Assembly (NCBI GenBank): GCA_046295175.1 | Contig: JBKBNY010000007.1 | Coordinates: 124,001 to 188,000, forward strand | DNA from: JALOLV01 sp046295175 | Lineage (GTDB): Bacteria > Bacteroidota > Bacteroidia > Cytophagales > Spirosomataceae | DNA length: 64,000 bases | Reading direction: 5' to 3' | Part shown: positions 7,857 through 16,400 of the stretch, piece by piece | How the letters are laid out: every line of letters begins with the position of its first letter | Position numbering within the stretch: the stretch's first letter is position 1 | Notes under the pieces: generated by a model | What the model was told of the DNA's origin: nothing | Seen by the model: the letters and a program-made list of their open reading frames with translations, nothing else | Database searches by the model: none | Made by a program: the position numbers and the translations under genes

Positions 7857-9173
7857 TTATCTTTTTATAAATTTCACGACAACACTGGCATCACCAGCAT
7901 CGGTAACTCGGCTGTTTTTTACCTCCATTTGGTTCTCGCCCACGCCTTTGTCGTAGAGTTTACCGTACAAAGCCCAAGCACGGTCTTCGGCAACTCTTGC
8001 ACTACCGTCTGCCCCACCCGCAATACTGATTTTGGCTTTACGGTTGGCTTTTAGGTATTTAGCTAATTCGTCGATTTCGCCATTTGATGCAATATCTGCA
8101 TTGCCTTTTCTGAATTTCACACCCGAAAGGCCAATCCAAGCTTTGCTACTTTTTATTTGTTCTGAAACCGAACCACCGCTACTCGTACTCGGTGTAGGGA
8201 TACTTTCTGCAACAGGATTTTCTTTCTTAGCTGGCTCAATTTTCTTGGTTTCGGCAGGTTTTTCGACTTCTTTTTTAGGTTCTTCTTTTGGCAATGGCTT
8301 AATTTCTTCGGCAGGTTTATTCTCAAAACCCGATGATTGAGTTGAGGTCGAATCAAACTGCGTAGTGCTATCGCCACTCACCGCGAGCGAATCGTTTACT
8401 TTTAGCGAATCTTGTGGATTCAGAACCAATTGCGTACTATCCGATTTTACTGCATTTTTGAGAGCATTTCGTTTATTATTCCACAAATAAGCCAATGCTC
8501 CAAGACCGAGAAGAGCAATTAAAACAATCGGAATCCAGATATTGAATCCGCTTTTCGTGCCATTTTTTACTGGTTTTTCGGTCGGTTTCGCAGGAGTACT
8601 ATCTACACTGGTATTATTTCCGTTACCATTTTTCTTGGTAGGTTTTACATTTAATTGATTGGTAATTGCTGGTGGTAACGCCCCAAAAACCGAATCTTTT
8701 TGGTCATTTAGTACTCTACCAAGACCCGAAACACCCAAACCTTCTTTATCAATGATTTTGCCCAATGCACCCAATACAAGCGGCGAAGCCAAACCGAGCA
8801 ACGACGAAGCCGAAGTCTTACGGATTCCGCTTATCGAAGCCAATTTTTCTACAACGGCATTAGCTTTATTTCCAAAAAAATGATTGAAGATATTTGAGCC
8901 AATCGTAATCAACAATTGGGTTTTATCAAAATTATTAAGCAAACCCGACAAATCATCCAAAATCTCACCCGTATGCCCACCATCTTTGACAATATCCATT
9001 ATTTTTTGAGTATCGGTCTCATCGTTGGCGTGTTGCATGATACCCCCCAACACCGCAGGAACTGCCGTACTCAATGCACCACTGATTTTCTCGGGACTCT
9101 CGCCCAAAAAACCACTCACTTTATCGGCTACTGTGTCGGTTAGCTTGTCTTTGATTAGTCCAAGTATATCCAT
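7857..9173 (-). CDS. DUF937 / OmpA-like fusion protein
   Basis: A 438-residue protein in three parts. Residues 1-170 form a DUF937 domain (MDILGLIKDKLTDTVADKV, then LSTAVPAVLGGIMQHA and LLGLASPLVLGALGKII). A single transmembrane helix follows at about 210-230 (IWIPIVLIALLGLGALAYLW). A Ser/Thr then Pro/Glu/Lys-rich linker leads to a C-terminal OmpA-like domain (about 335-438: LSGVKFRKGNADIASNGEID, KISIAGGADGS, RAWALYGKLYDKGV). This suggests a cytoplasmic DUF937 part linked through the inner membrane to a periplasmic, peptidoglycan-binding-like domain. Start ATG 9173 is the first Met of the conserved MDIL start. Function unknown. Confidence 0.8.
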   Translation of the reverse strand: MDILGLIKDKLTDTVADKVSGFLGESPEKISGALSTAVPAVLGGIMQHANDETDTQKIMDIVKDGGHTGEILDDLSGLLNNFDKTQLLITIGSNIFNHFFGNKANAVVEKLASISGIRKTSASSLLGLASPLVLGALGKIIDKEGLGVSGLGRVLNDQKDSVFGALPPAITNQLNVKPTKKNGNGNNTSVDSTPAKPTEKPVKNGTKSGFNIWIPIVLIALLGLGALAYLWNNKRNALKNAVKSDSTQLVLNPQDSLKVNDSLAVSGDSTTQFDSTSTQSSGFENKPAEEIKPLPKEEPKKEVEKPAETKKIEPAKKENPVAESIPTPSTSSGGSVSEQIKSSKAWIGLSGVKFRKGNADIASNGEIDELAKYLKANRKAKISIAGGADGSARVAEDRAWALYGKLYDKGVGENQMEVKNSRVTDAGDASVVVKFIKR

Positions 9174-9487
9174 TAGAATCAATTAGTTTTCTTGCGTAAT
9201 TACTACTTTCTGAGTTTGGGTATCGTATAGGTATCTAATTTTTTTGAACAAAAACTATGCCCAACACATTAACGATTCAATAAAAAACGCTACAAATTTA
9301 CGCATACTGTTTTATTAACGAGTTGTAGCCAATACTAATTTCAATAAATCTGCTTAATACCTATTTTTATATCAACATAAATCTATATTTTTGAGAAAAA
9401 AGTGTATCAAAACTTATTTTCATCAACAAATGACGCACTTTTGGTTTTGATTCTATCTTAACTTCAAAAAACCCTAAACTACTTAGA
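9174..9487. other. Divergent intergenic gap, no gene seen
   Basis: This 314-base AT-rich stretch separates the divergent DUF937/OmpA-like and permease genes. It must hold promoters for both, but no exact TAnnTTTG box was found on either strand, and no ORF, RNA gene or strong hairpin was recognised. Confidence 0.6.
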
Positions 9488-10936
9488 ATGGCAAATTTTA
9501 AACGTGAAATCCGCCTGTTTGATGCCGTAATGCTTGTTTCTGGCTCGATGATTGGCTCTGGTATCTTTATTGTTTCGGCCGATGTCGCTCGTCAAACGGG
9601 GGCTTCGGGCTGGGTACTTGCTTCGTGGCTCATAGCAGGTTTACTAACAATGGCAGGAGCTTTGAGCTATGGCGAATTGACTTCGATGTTTCCGCAAGCA
9701 GGTGGACAATACGTATTTCTACAAAAAACATACAACAAACTCGTCGGTTTTCTTTACGGATGGTCGTTTTTTGCCGTAATCCAAACTGGTACGATTGCCG
9801 CCGTGGCCGTGGCATTTGCCAAATACACAGGCGTTTTGTTTCCGAAATTCATCAACGATGACGCCATTTTTGCCTTGACCGATTCTTTCAAACTGACTTC
9901 ACAACGCCTTTTGGCGATTGTCAGTATAATCGTCCTGACATATTCAAACACACGCGGCGTAAAACAAGGAAAAATCGTTCAGAATATATTCAGTAGCACC
10001 AAATTGGTTGCTATCGGGCTTTTGGTTTTGGTCGGATTTGCCTTTGCCAATGGCGATATTTTCTCGGCAAATTTCACCAATATGTTCGATTCGGCACCAA
10101 CCCAATACACCAAGTCGGGCGAAAGCTGGATTGGCTCAACAATCGGACTTTTCGGAATTATTTTGGCTTTGGGCGTGACGCAAGTCGGTACGTTGTTTTC
10201 GAGCGATGCGTGGAACGGACTAACATTCGCAGGCGATGAAGTAGTAGAGCCACAGAAGACGATTCCGAGAGGTTTGGCCATCGGAACAATACTCGTTACG
10301 GTGCTTTATTTGCTCACAAATGTGGTTTATCTCTGTATTTTGCCGCTTAAAGGCGACCCTAACGCCACCGATGTTTTGGGTAGGGGAATCCAATTTGCAT
10401 CGCAAGATAGAGTGGCGGCGGCAGCGGCCGAAATAATCGGAGGGCCTTCGTTGGCAATCGTCATGGCGATTTTGATTATGATTTCGACTTTTGGATGTAA
10501 TAACGGACTCATTCTTTCGGGAGCAAGGGTTTACTACACCATGGCAAAAGACGGATTGTTTTTTAAGAATTTTGGTAAATTGAGCGATAAAGGCGTACCA
10601 GCCAATGCTCTTTGGTGGCAGTGCTTTTGGGCTTGTTTCTTGTGCTTGACGGGTAAATACGGCGATTTATTGGATTATCTGATGGGAGTCGTGATTATGT
10701 TTTATGCCTTGACGATTCTCGGAATCTTCATTTTGCGTCGTCGAATGCCAGACGTACCAAGACCTGTAAAAGCTCCGTTGTACCCAATCATTCCGGCATT
10801 GTACGTGATATTTGCAACCGCCATTGTGATTATTTTGATTATGGAAAAACCAGAATTCACTTATCCGGGTCTCGGAATTGTGGCTATCGGAATCCCGATT
10901 TATTATTTTTTTAATAAAAAGAATTCAGAAGAGTAA
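9488..10936 (+). CDS. APC-family amino-acid permease
   Basis: A 482-residue inner-membrane transporter of the amino acid-polyamine-organocation superfamily, with about 12 transmembrane helices. The first helix carries the hallmark GSMIGSGIFIVSADVA (unwound Gly-x-Gly-Ile-Phe substrate site). Further family features are GALSYGELTSMFPQAGGQY, FAGDEVVEPQKTIPRGLAIG and the C-terminal IPALYVIFATAIVIILIM. It looks closest to the L-type/SteT-like amino-acid exchangers. Substrate cannot be read from sequence. The gene ends just before a palindrome (10953-10975), after which moaE begins. Confidence 0.88.
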   Translation: MANFKREIRLFDAVMLVSGSMIGSGIFIVSADVARQTGASGWVLASWLIAGLLTMAGALSYGELTSMFPQAGGQYVFLQKTYNKLVGFLYGWSFFAVIQTGTIAAVAVAFAKYTGVLFPKFINDDAIFALTDSFKLTSQRLLAIVSIIVLTYSNTRGVKQGKIVQNIFSSTKLVAIGLLVLVGFAFANGDIFSANFTNMFDSAPTQYTKSGESWIGSTIGLFGIILALGVTQVGTLFSSDAWNGLTFAGDEVVEPQKTIPRGLAIGTILVTVLYLLTNVVYLCILPLKGDPNATDVLGRGIQFASQDRVAAAAAEIIGGPSLAIVMAILIMISTFGCNNGLILSGARVYYTMAKDGLFFKNFGKLSDKGVPANALWWQCFWACFLCLTGKYGDLLDYLMGVVIMFYALTILGIFILRRRMPDVPRPVKAPLYPIIPALYVIFATAIVIILIMEKPEFTYPGLGIVAIGIPIYYFFNKKNSEE

Positions 10937-10940
10937 AACC

Positions 10941-10976
10941 ACCTCATCCCAACCCTTCTCCTCAGAGGAGAAGGGC
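10941..10976. repeat. REP-like palindrome A
   Basis: A head sequence acctcatcccaac followed by a perfect odd palindrome (cccttctcctc, a, gaggagaaggg) and a short T run. The same head and palindrome type recur at 33797-33876. It probably terminates the permease transcript; moaE starts only 8 bases after it. Confidence 0.7.
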
Positions 10977-10982
10977 TTTTAT

Positions 10983-11399
10983 ATGATTGATATTCAGTTA
11001 CTTGAAAATCCGTTGGTAGAGCAAAACTGCCTCGATTTTGTCAAATCTGATGATGTTGGCGGAATCGTCGTTTTTGTGGGTACGGTCCGAAATCAAACCA
11101 AGGGAAAGCGTGTTGTTAGACTCGATTTTGAAGCCTACAAACCGATGGCGATTTCAGAAATGCGTAAGATTGCCGAACAGGCAGTTGAAAAATTCAGCTT
11201 AAAAAAAATTTCGATTCATCACCGAGTCGGTACGCTCGAAGTAGGCGAAGTACCCGTGGTGATTGCAGCGAGTTCGGCCCATCGTGGAGCGGCATTTGAT
11301 GCCTGCGAGTACGCCATTGATACCCTAAAAGAAACCGTACCTATTTGGAAAAAAGAGATTTTTGAAGATGGTGAGGTGTGGGTTTCGGCAACGCCGTAA
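10983..11399 (+). CDS. moaE: Molybdopterin synthase catalytic subunit MoaE
   Basis: A 138-residue MoaE, the large subunit of molybdopterin synthase, which with thiocarboxylated MoaD turns cyclic pyranopterin monophosphate into molybdopterin. Visible family motifs: VGGIVVFVGTVRNQTKGK, LDFEAYKPMAISEM, HHRVGTLEVGEVPVVIA, SSAHRGAAF and the catalytic-lysine stretch PIWKKEIF. The frame remains open upstream to 10878 inside the permease gene, but the ATG at 10983 gives the standard start. No moaD is found in the window. It is convergent with mobA, with only 6 bases between stops. Confidence 0.95.
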   Translation: MIDIQLLENPLVEQNCLDFVKSDDVGGIVVFVGTVRNQTKGKRVVRLDFEAYKPMAISEMRKIAEQAVEKFSLKKISIHHRVGTLEVGEVPVVIAASSAHRGAAFDACEYAIDTLKETVPIWKKEIFEDGEVWVSATP

Positions 11400-11405
11400 T
11401 TGAGT

Positions 11406-11966
11406 TTAAGACTGAGCATTGAGCATTTTTTTATAATCCTCAGGCGTATTAATATTCTTCAAAAAACTGTATTCATCAGATTTAACCAACTGAATATCAA
11501 TACTTTTCAGATAATACATCGGGCTTTTTTGTTGGCTTTCGATAAAAGATTTAATCGGTATTCTCGAACCTCTTCTGTAAATCGTCAGCAAAGGTTCGGG
11601 AAAATTATTCTCAGGATTCAAAAATGCAGTTGTTTTATCCGATGCCTCGAAGTGATTGATTAATTCTTGAATAACCCCCTCATTGACTAAAGGCATATCG
11701 CACGCTACAATCAACCAATCGGTGGTATCATCAAAATCAAAAGCCGATAGAATTCCTCCTATCGGCCCAATTTCTTGATAATCAATGATTTTACTTTTGC
11801 TAATCTGCTCCGATTGGTCGGCTCGGCACGAAAAATACACTTCTGTACAGTACCGTTTGAGCAGTTCACAAAGATATTCTCGTTGGGTTTTTCCGTGATA
11901 ATCGAGCAGGCTTTTGTCTTGCCCCATACGTGTACTACGTCCCCCAATCAAGATTAGCCCTTTCAC
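11406..11966 (-). CDS. mobA: Molybdenum cofactor guanylyltransferase MobA
   Basis: A 186-residue nucleotidyltransferase that attaches GMP to molybdopterin. The N-terminal loop LIGGRSTRMGQDKSLLDYHG is the MobA nucleotide-binding signature, followed by IGPIGGILSAF and the metal-site stretch ACDMPLVNEGVIQEL, and a late NINTPEDY. It begins with GTG, which overlaps the TGA of the DUF1080 gene (GTGA), so the two are translationally coupled. MobA would imply a guanylated (bis-MGD) cofactor, although the only Mo enzyme visible here is sulfite-oxidase-like, which does not need it. Confidence 0.92.
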   Translation of the reverse strand: MKGLILIGGRSTRMGQDKSLLDYHGKTQREYLCELLKRYCTEVYFSCRADQSEQISKSKIIDYQEIGPIGGILSAFDFDDTTDWLIVACDMPLVNEGVIQELINHFEASDKTTAFLNPENNFPEPLLTIYRRGSRIPIKSFIESQQKSPMYYLKSIDIQLVKSDEYSFLKNINTPEDYKKMLNAQS

Positions 11967-12820
11967 TTTTTCTTACCTTTTTTATAGATACAAGTCGAGT
12001 TATCCGACTTCACATAATACGATTTGTAGTTCTTGGCTTTGGGGTCGGTGCAGCCACAAAGATTCAGAATCTCTACCTTGCGAAAATCTATGGGGTGGCT
12101 CTCGCTTTGTAGCGAAATGTAGCCCTCGGTCAATGGTTTTCCGTCAACTTTTACGGCAGGGTCAAAACCACTCACGGTTCCACCACCAATCTGTGGTTTG
12201 GTGTATTCGAGTACCATCTCGCCATTGATATAATGACGCACCAACGAATCGCCCAAAACGGTTACTTCGGCACGTACCCACTGGTCGCCGTCGTAAGTTT
12301 TCGATTTTGAATTGATGCAGTGTGGTGTAAAGAGTTTATCGTTCATCACAACGTGCGTGCCGGGCGTGCAAAGGTTGCAGGTTGTGCGTGGTCCCTTACC
12401 GAGCCCACCGAGTAGCTGAACCTCAATCGAAATCGGGAAATCTTGGTCTTTTCCCATTGTTTCGGGTTGCTGACAGTGAATCATAACACCACTATTGCGA
12501 GTTGCCCAACCTGGACCCTCATTGGCTTGGTCGCCAACAAAACGGTATTCTACGGCAAAAGTGTAGTACGAAAATTTGTCTTTGTAGAAAATATGCCCGA
12601 ATCTCTCATTGAATTTATCGTAAGCATCGTAACGAACCTTCATTAGGCCATCTTCTACTCTGAATGTATTGCCAAAATTATCGTTTAGAGCATAATTTCT
12701 GATTTTGGGAATCCAACCATCTAAGTTTTTACCATTAAATAGTTGTTTCCATTCTTTTTCATCGGCTTTTTGAGCTAAAGTAAAAAGCGGTAATAGGGTT
12801 AGAATTAGTAATTTTTTCAT
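11963..12820 (-). CDS. Secreted DUF1080 (3-keto-disaccharide hydrolase-like) protein
   Basis: A 285-residue secreted protein with signal peptide MKKLLILTLLPLFTLAQ. The body is a DUF1080/LamG-like beta sandwich, shown by WKQLFNGKNLDGWIPK, NSGVMIHCQQPE, ISIEVQLLGG and GYISLQSESHPIDFRKVEIL, the usual end of the family. Members include 3-keto-glucoside hydrolases and are frequent in sugar-using Bacteroidota and Planctomycetes. An unusual Cys-rich tail (LCGCTDPKAKNYKSYYVKSD) follows the domain. It overlaps mobA by 4 bases; this coupling with a cofactor gene has no obvious functional logic. Confidence 0.88.
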   Translation of the reverse strand: MKKLLILTLLPLFTLAQKADEKEWKQLFNGKNLDGWIPKIRNYALNDNFGNTFRVEDGLMKVRYDAYDKFNERFGHIFYKDKFSYYTFAVEYRFVGDQANEGPGWATRNSGVMIHCQQPETMGKDQDFPISIEVQLLGGLGKGPRTTCNLCTPGTHVVMNDKLFTPHCINSKSKTYDGDQWVRAEVTVLGDSLVRHYINGEMVLEYTKPQIGGGTVSGFDPAVKVDGKPLTEGYISLQSESHPIDFRKVEILNLCGCTDPKAKNYKSYYVKSDNSTCIYKKGKKK

Positions 12821-12953
12821 GTTGAAATGTAGTTAATCGAAAATGGTTATTTGTTAATCGTTGCTCGTAACTTGCTAATTTTCAGCATTTAACAACTATT
12901 GACGAATAACATAATTTTATTTTTTGAATAGATTGGTTTCTTAATTTTCCGAT

Positions 12954-13433
12954 TTACGAATCGAATTTAAAATCTCGTTTGCCACCCGTTTTTTCGATTA
13001 GGCGGGTTTCTTTGATAACTATGTTATGCGAAAACGCCTTGCACATATCGTATATTGTCAATGCGGCCAAAGATGCTCCCACCAAAGCCTCCATCTCGAC
13101 ACCCGTTTTGCTGGTAACTGATGCTGTACAGATGACTTCAACTTCTTGATTATCAGACACTTTTATATCTATCTGGCAATTTTCTAAGCCAATCGGATGG
13201 CAAAGCGGAATCAACTCACCAGTACGTTTGGCGGCCATTACACCAGCAATGATGGCAGTCTGAAAAACAGGACCTTTTTTGGTGTGAATCTCGTCGTTTT
13301 GGAGTTTTTGCATGATTTCGTCATCTAAAACAACAACACTGCGAGCCTTGGCTATGCGTTTGGTAACGGCCTTTTCGCTGACATCCACCATCGACGGATT
13401 CCCCTGCGGGTCTATGTGGGTAAAGGTATTCAT
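12954..13433 (-). CDS. moaC: Cyclic pyranopterin monophosphate synthase MoaC
   Basis: A 159-residue MoaC, which with MoaA makes cyclic pyranopterin monophosphate, the first committed step of molybdenum cofactor synthesis. The sequence shows FTHIDPQGNPSMVDVSEK, the core AAKRTGELIPLCHPIGL, VTSKTGVEMEALVGASLAAL and IYDMCKAF, all conserved in the family. Its ATG immediately follows the stop codon of the 1579-residue surface protein gene, with no spacer, so it is probably translated from that gene's transcript. No separate promoter was recognised inside the end of the upstream gene. Confidence 0.96.
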   Translation of the reverse strand: MNTFTHIDPQGNPSMVDVSEKAVTKRIAKARSVVVLDDEIMQKLQNDEIHTKKGPVFQTAIIAGVMAAKRTGELIPLCHPIGLENCQIDIKVSDNQEVEVICTASVTSKTGVEMEALVGASLAALTIYDMCKAFSHNIVIKETRLIEKTGGKRDFKFDS

Positions 13434-16400
13434 TTAATCCTGTTTGATGATTTTTCGAGTTAAAATTTTATTACCAATGATGATTTTCAAGAGATACGTT
13501 CCATTGGATAATTCTTGTAAATTAAGTGATTCTTGGTAATTGTTCGATAACTTTTGGCTTTCTGTTTTAGAGATAAGTTTTCCATCGGCTGTGTAAAGTT
13601 GCCATTGTAGCCTTGCGGGAAAGACAGTTTCTACCGATAACCTACAATTACTTTGTGCCGGTATCGGATACAAACTTACTTTAGCTCCTGCAATTTCTTC
13701 GTTTCCGAGTATAATTATTTTTACCTCTGCTTTTCCGCTGACAGTTCCTTCGCCGCAGTTATTTTTGACCGATGCCAATTCATATACGGTTGTTTGCTGG
13801 GGTTTAACACTAAACTGAAACGGGTTTCTCTCGGTCGTAAATTCTTGATTATTAGTCATTTTAAATATCCACGGAGCCGATGAAGTAAAATCAACTTTGA
13901 TTTGGGTCGAATCACCAAAGTTAATGTCTTTCCCTCCCGAAATCACTGCGGTTGGGGGTATTATTTTATGAGAAAATACAACTGGGTTACTTTCGGTTAT
14001 ACATTCACTATCCGTGATTTTCAATGAATATCTACCTACTTCTTTGGTACTCAGCTCAAAACCGTTTTGCCCATTTATAATACTACCATTTTTGAGCCAT
14101 TGCAGCTTAGCACTTACTCCAACGAGATTCGAGGTAATCTTGACAAAAGTATTAGGACAAGCAAAAATAGAATCTTTTACACTTAATAAATTGACCGATT
14201 CGAGAGAGGTGGTTTTGTTAACTTGTATTGGAGCAGATTTAGTACTGCATGCACCATATTTTGCCTCGACAATATATGAGCCTTTTTCAAAGGTTTTGAG
14301 TTCGGGACCAATAGCCCCTTCGATTTTCACACCATCTTTAAACCATTGATAATCGGCATTTATCTCAAAATCTTTAATCGGATTAAAACGGCTTTGTACC
14401 AATCCTCTCAGTGTCGAAGGCTGCCCCAAACAACTTACTATCTGACTCGAAGTTTTAAGATTTAGATTCCCAAAATCAATCCTAAATGGTTTGTAGCTAT
14501 GAGTACAGCCCTCGTCTGTTACGTAAGATAACTGATAAACCCCCGATTGCTTTGCATTCAGCCTTAGTGACTGCTCTTCGAGCCTTTGCCCATTAAGTAA
14601 CCAATTGACTTTTTCGATACCTTTAAAATCAAGTATATAATTTTTGTCTAATTGTACAGATGGCTCACAAGTACTGAAATCATCGAGCCATTGTAGGTCT
14701 TTTATCTCTTTGGTTTCTTTGGCTCTGACAGTATCAGTATATACAAAGCACGCTTTGTTATCAATCATAAACATACTTGAACCTATATAGACTCCGGGGT
14801 CAGTAATATAAAGCCAATTAGTTGAGGGCAAAGTTTTTTTATCGCCCGATATTGATATGTACTGCCATCCTATAACTCCAAATTTAGAGAGATTTATATT
14901 GTACGAATCTCCGTCTGAATTGTAAACTTTGTAAAAGGAATCTTGTCCACATAATGCCAAGTTGAGAGGGATTGTAATTGGTAATTTGATAGAGTCAGCA
15001 TGCGTTATTCGGAGTAAATCGGAGTATGCAATACACTCACCAATCTTAATTCTGGCTCGATAAGTTCCGTCTAAGTTAGTACTTAAAGATAATGTTTTGC
15101 TTTGCAAAGTATCCTTATCATTTCGCAACCAAACGACTTCGTATTTTTCGTTCTTGAAGCTCTCCGTAAGATTTGTCGAAATATTGACAGTAGAACCTCT
15201 GCAAACTTTAAAATGATTTTGAGATAGTTCCGAATAGTATCCTCTTTCGTCGGTTGTTTGTCCGACAAAACTCGGAATCAGTTTCAATTCAAGTTGCTTA
15301 CTAAAGCTCAATTGAATCGCCTCGCTGGTTGACTCACACGTTTTTTGCTTTATCCTGAGGGCATAAAATCCTGTACTATTGACTAATATATCGTTTTTGA
15401 TGGTATCGTTATCTTTGATTTCAATACCGTTTTTGAGCCACTGATAAGTTACATCTTTGGTATTTTGATAGGTGCTCTGAGCATTGATTTTAACCGCTTG
15501 TCCTTCACAAAATGTTCTATTTATCGATGAATTGGTTAGCGAAATTGTTGGTTTTTCGAGCCTGCCAAATTTTATTTCAGTTGTATAAATGCTTCTGTCA
15601 AAGCACCCATCTGGTCTTTTGGCTTTAACACTATACATGCCGCTTTTTTCAGCTTCGAAGTTTGGTGTACTTGTAGTAGCAATCTGGTTGCTGCCCAAAT
15701 ACCATTCGTAAGACGAATGTATGGCATTGGTAGTGATTTTAAGGTTGATTTTTGAACCTTCACAAGCATTATAATTTTCGGGAGTTATTCTTAATTCTTT
15801 GATTTGGGTAATCGGAATAAGATTAGAAACACCACTCAAAATCTTTGATTTAGAAGATAGAATTCTAAAACCTACTTCTGGGTATCCACTTTGGTACTCT
15901 GGCGGGACAGATACACTTATTGGGCTTTTTGTTCCCTTACCTACTTCTAAACTATTAGTTGTATATATCAAATACGGAAAATACATGATTACCTTGAGGG
16001 TATCGTCGGGAGCTAAATTTTGGGTCTCAAAGTGAATGTCTATTTTCTCACCCACGCATACTTTTTCGATATTCACAGGTTTAATTTTAATCGGTGCATT
16101 CTCGGCTTTAATGACATTAAGATTGATAACCTTTGTTGTGATACAACCATAATTATTCATTGCTTTTACATAATACTTACCCGAGTCAGTAACTTTGATT
16201 GGGTCAAATATTTTATACGAATAGATAAACTCTGTATTGCCAAGATTATCGGTAAATAGAGCCGCAGCCTGCCTTTTGATTGAATAAACGAACTTGCCTC
16301 CCTCCACAATCGTATTCGGAATAATAACATCTTCGACTATCGTAGTTTTATAGAACCTATTAATTTTGAAAGTATCTACGACAATACATCCTCTTTCATC

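Noticed and set aside
10878..10982. Longer MoaE reading frame beginning inside the permease gene
   Set aside because: The 35 extra residues are unlike any MoaE start and cross the REP-like palindrome; the ATG at 10983 fits.
11406..12820. Frameshift or pseudogene at the mobA/DUF1080 junction
   Set aside because: Both frames are complete with intact motifs; the 4-base GTGA overlap is normal coupling.
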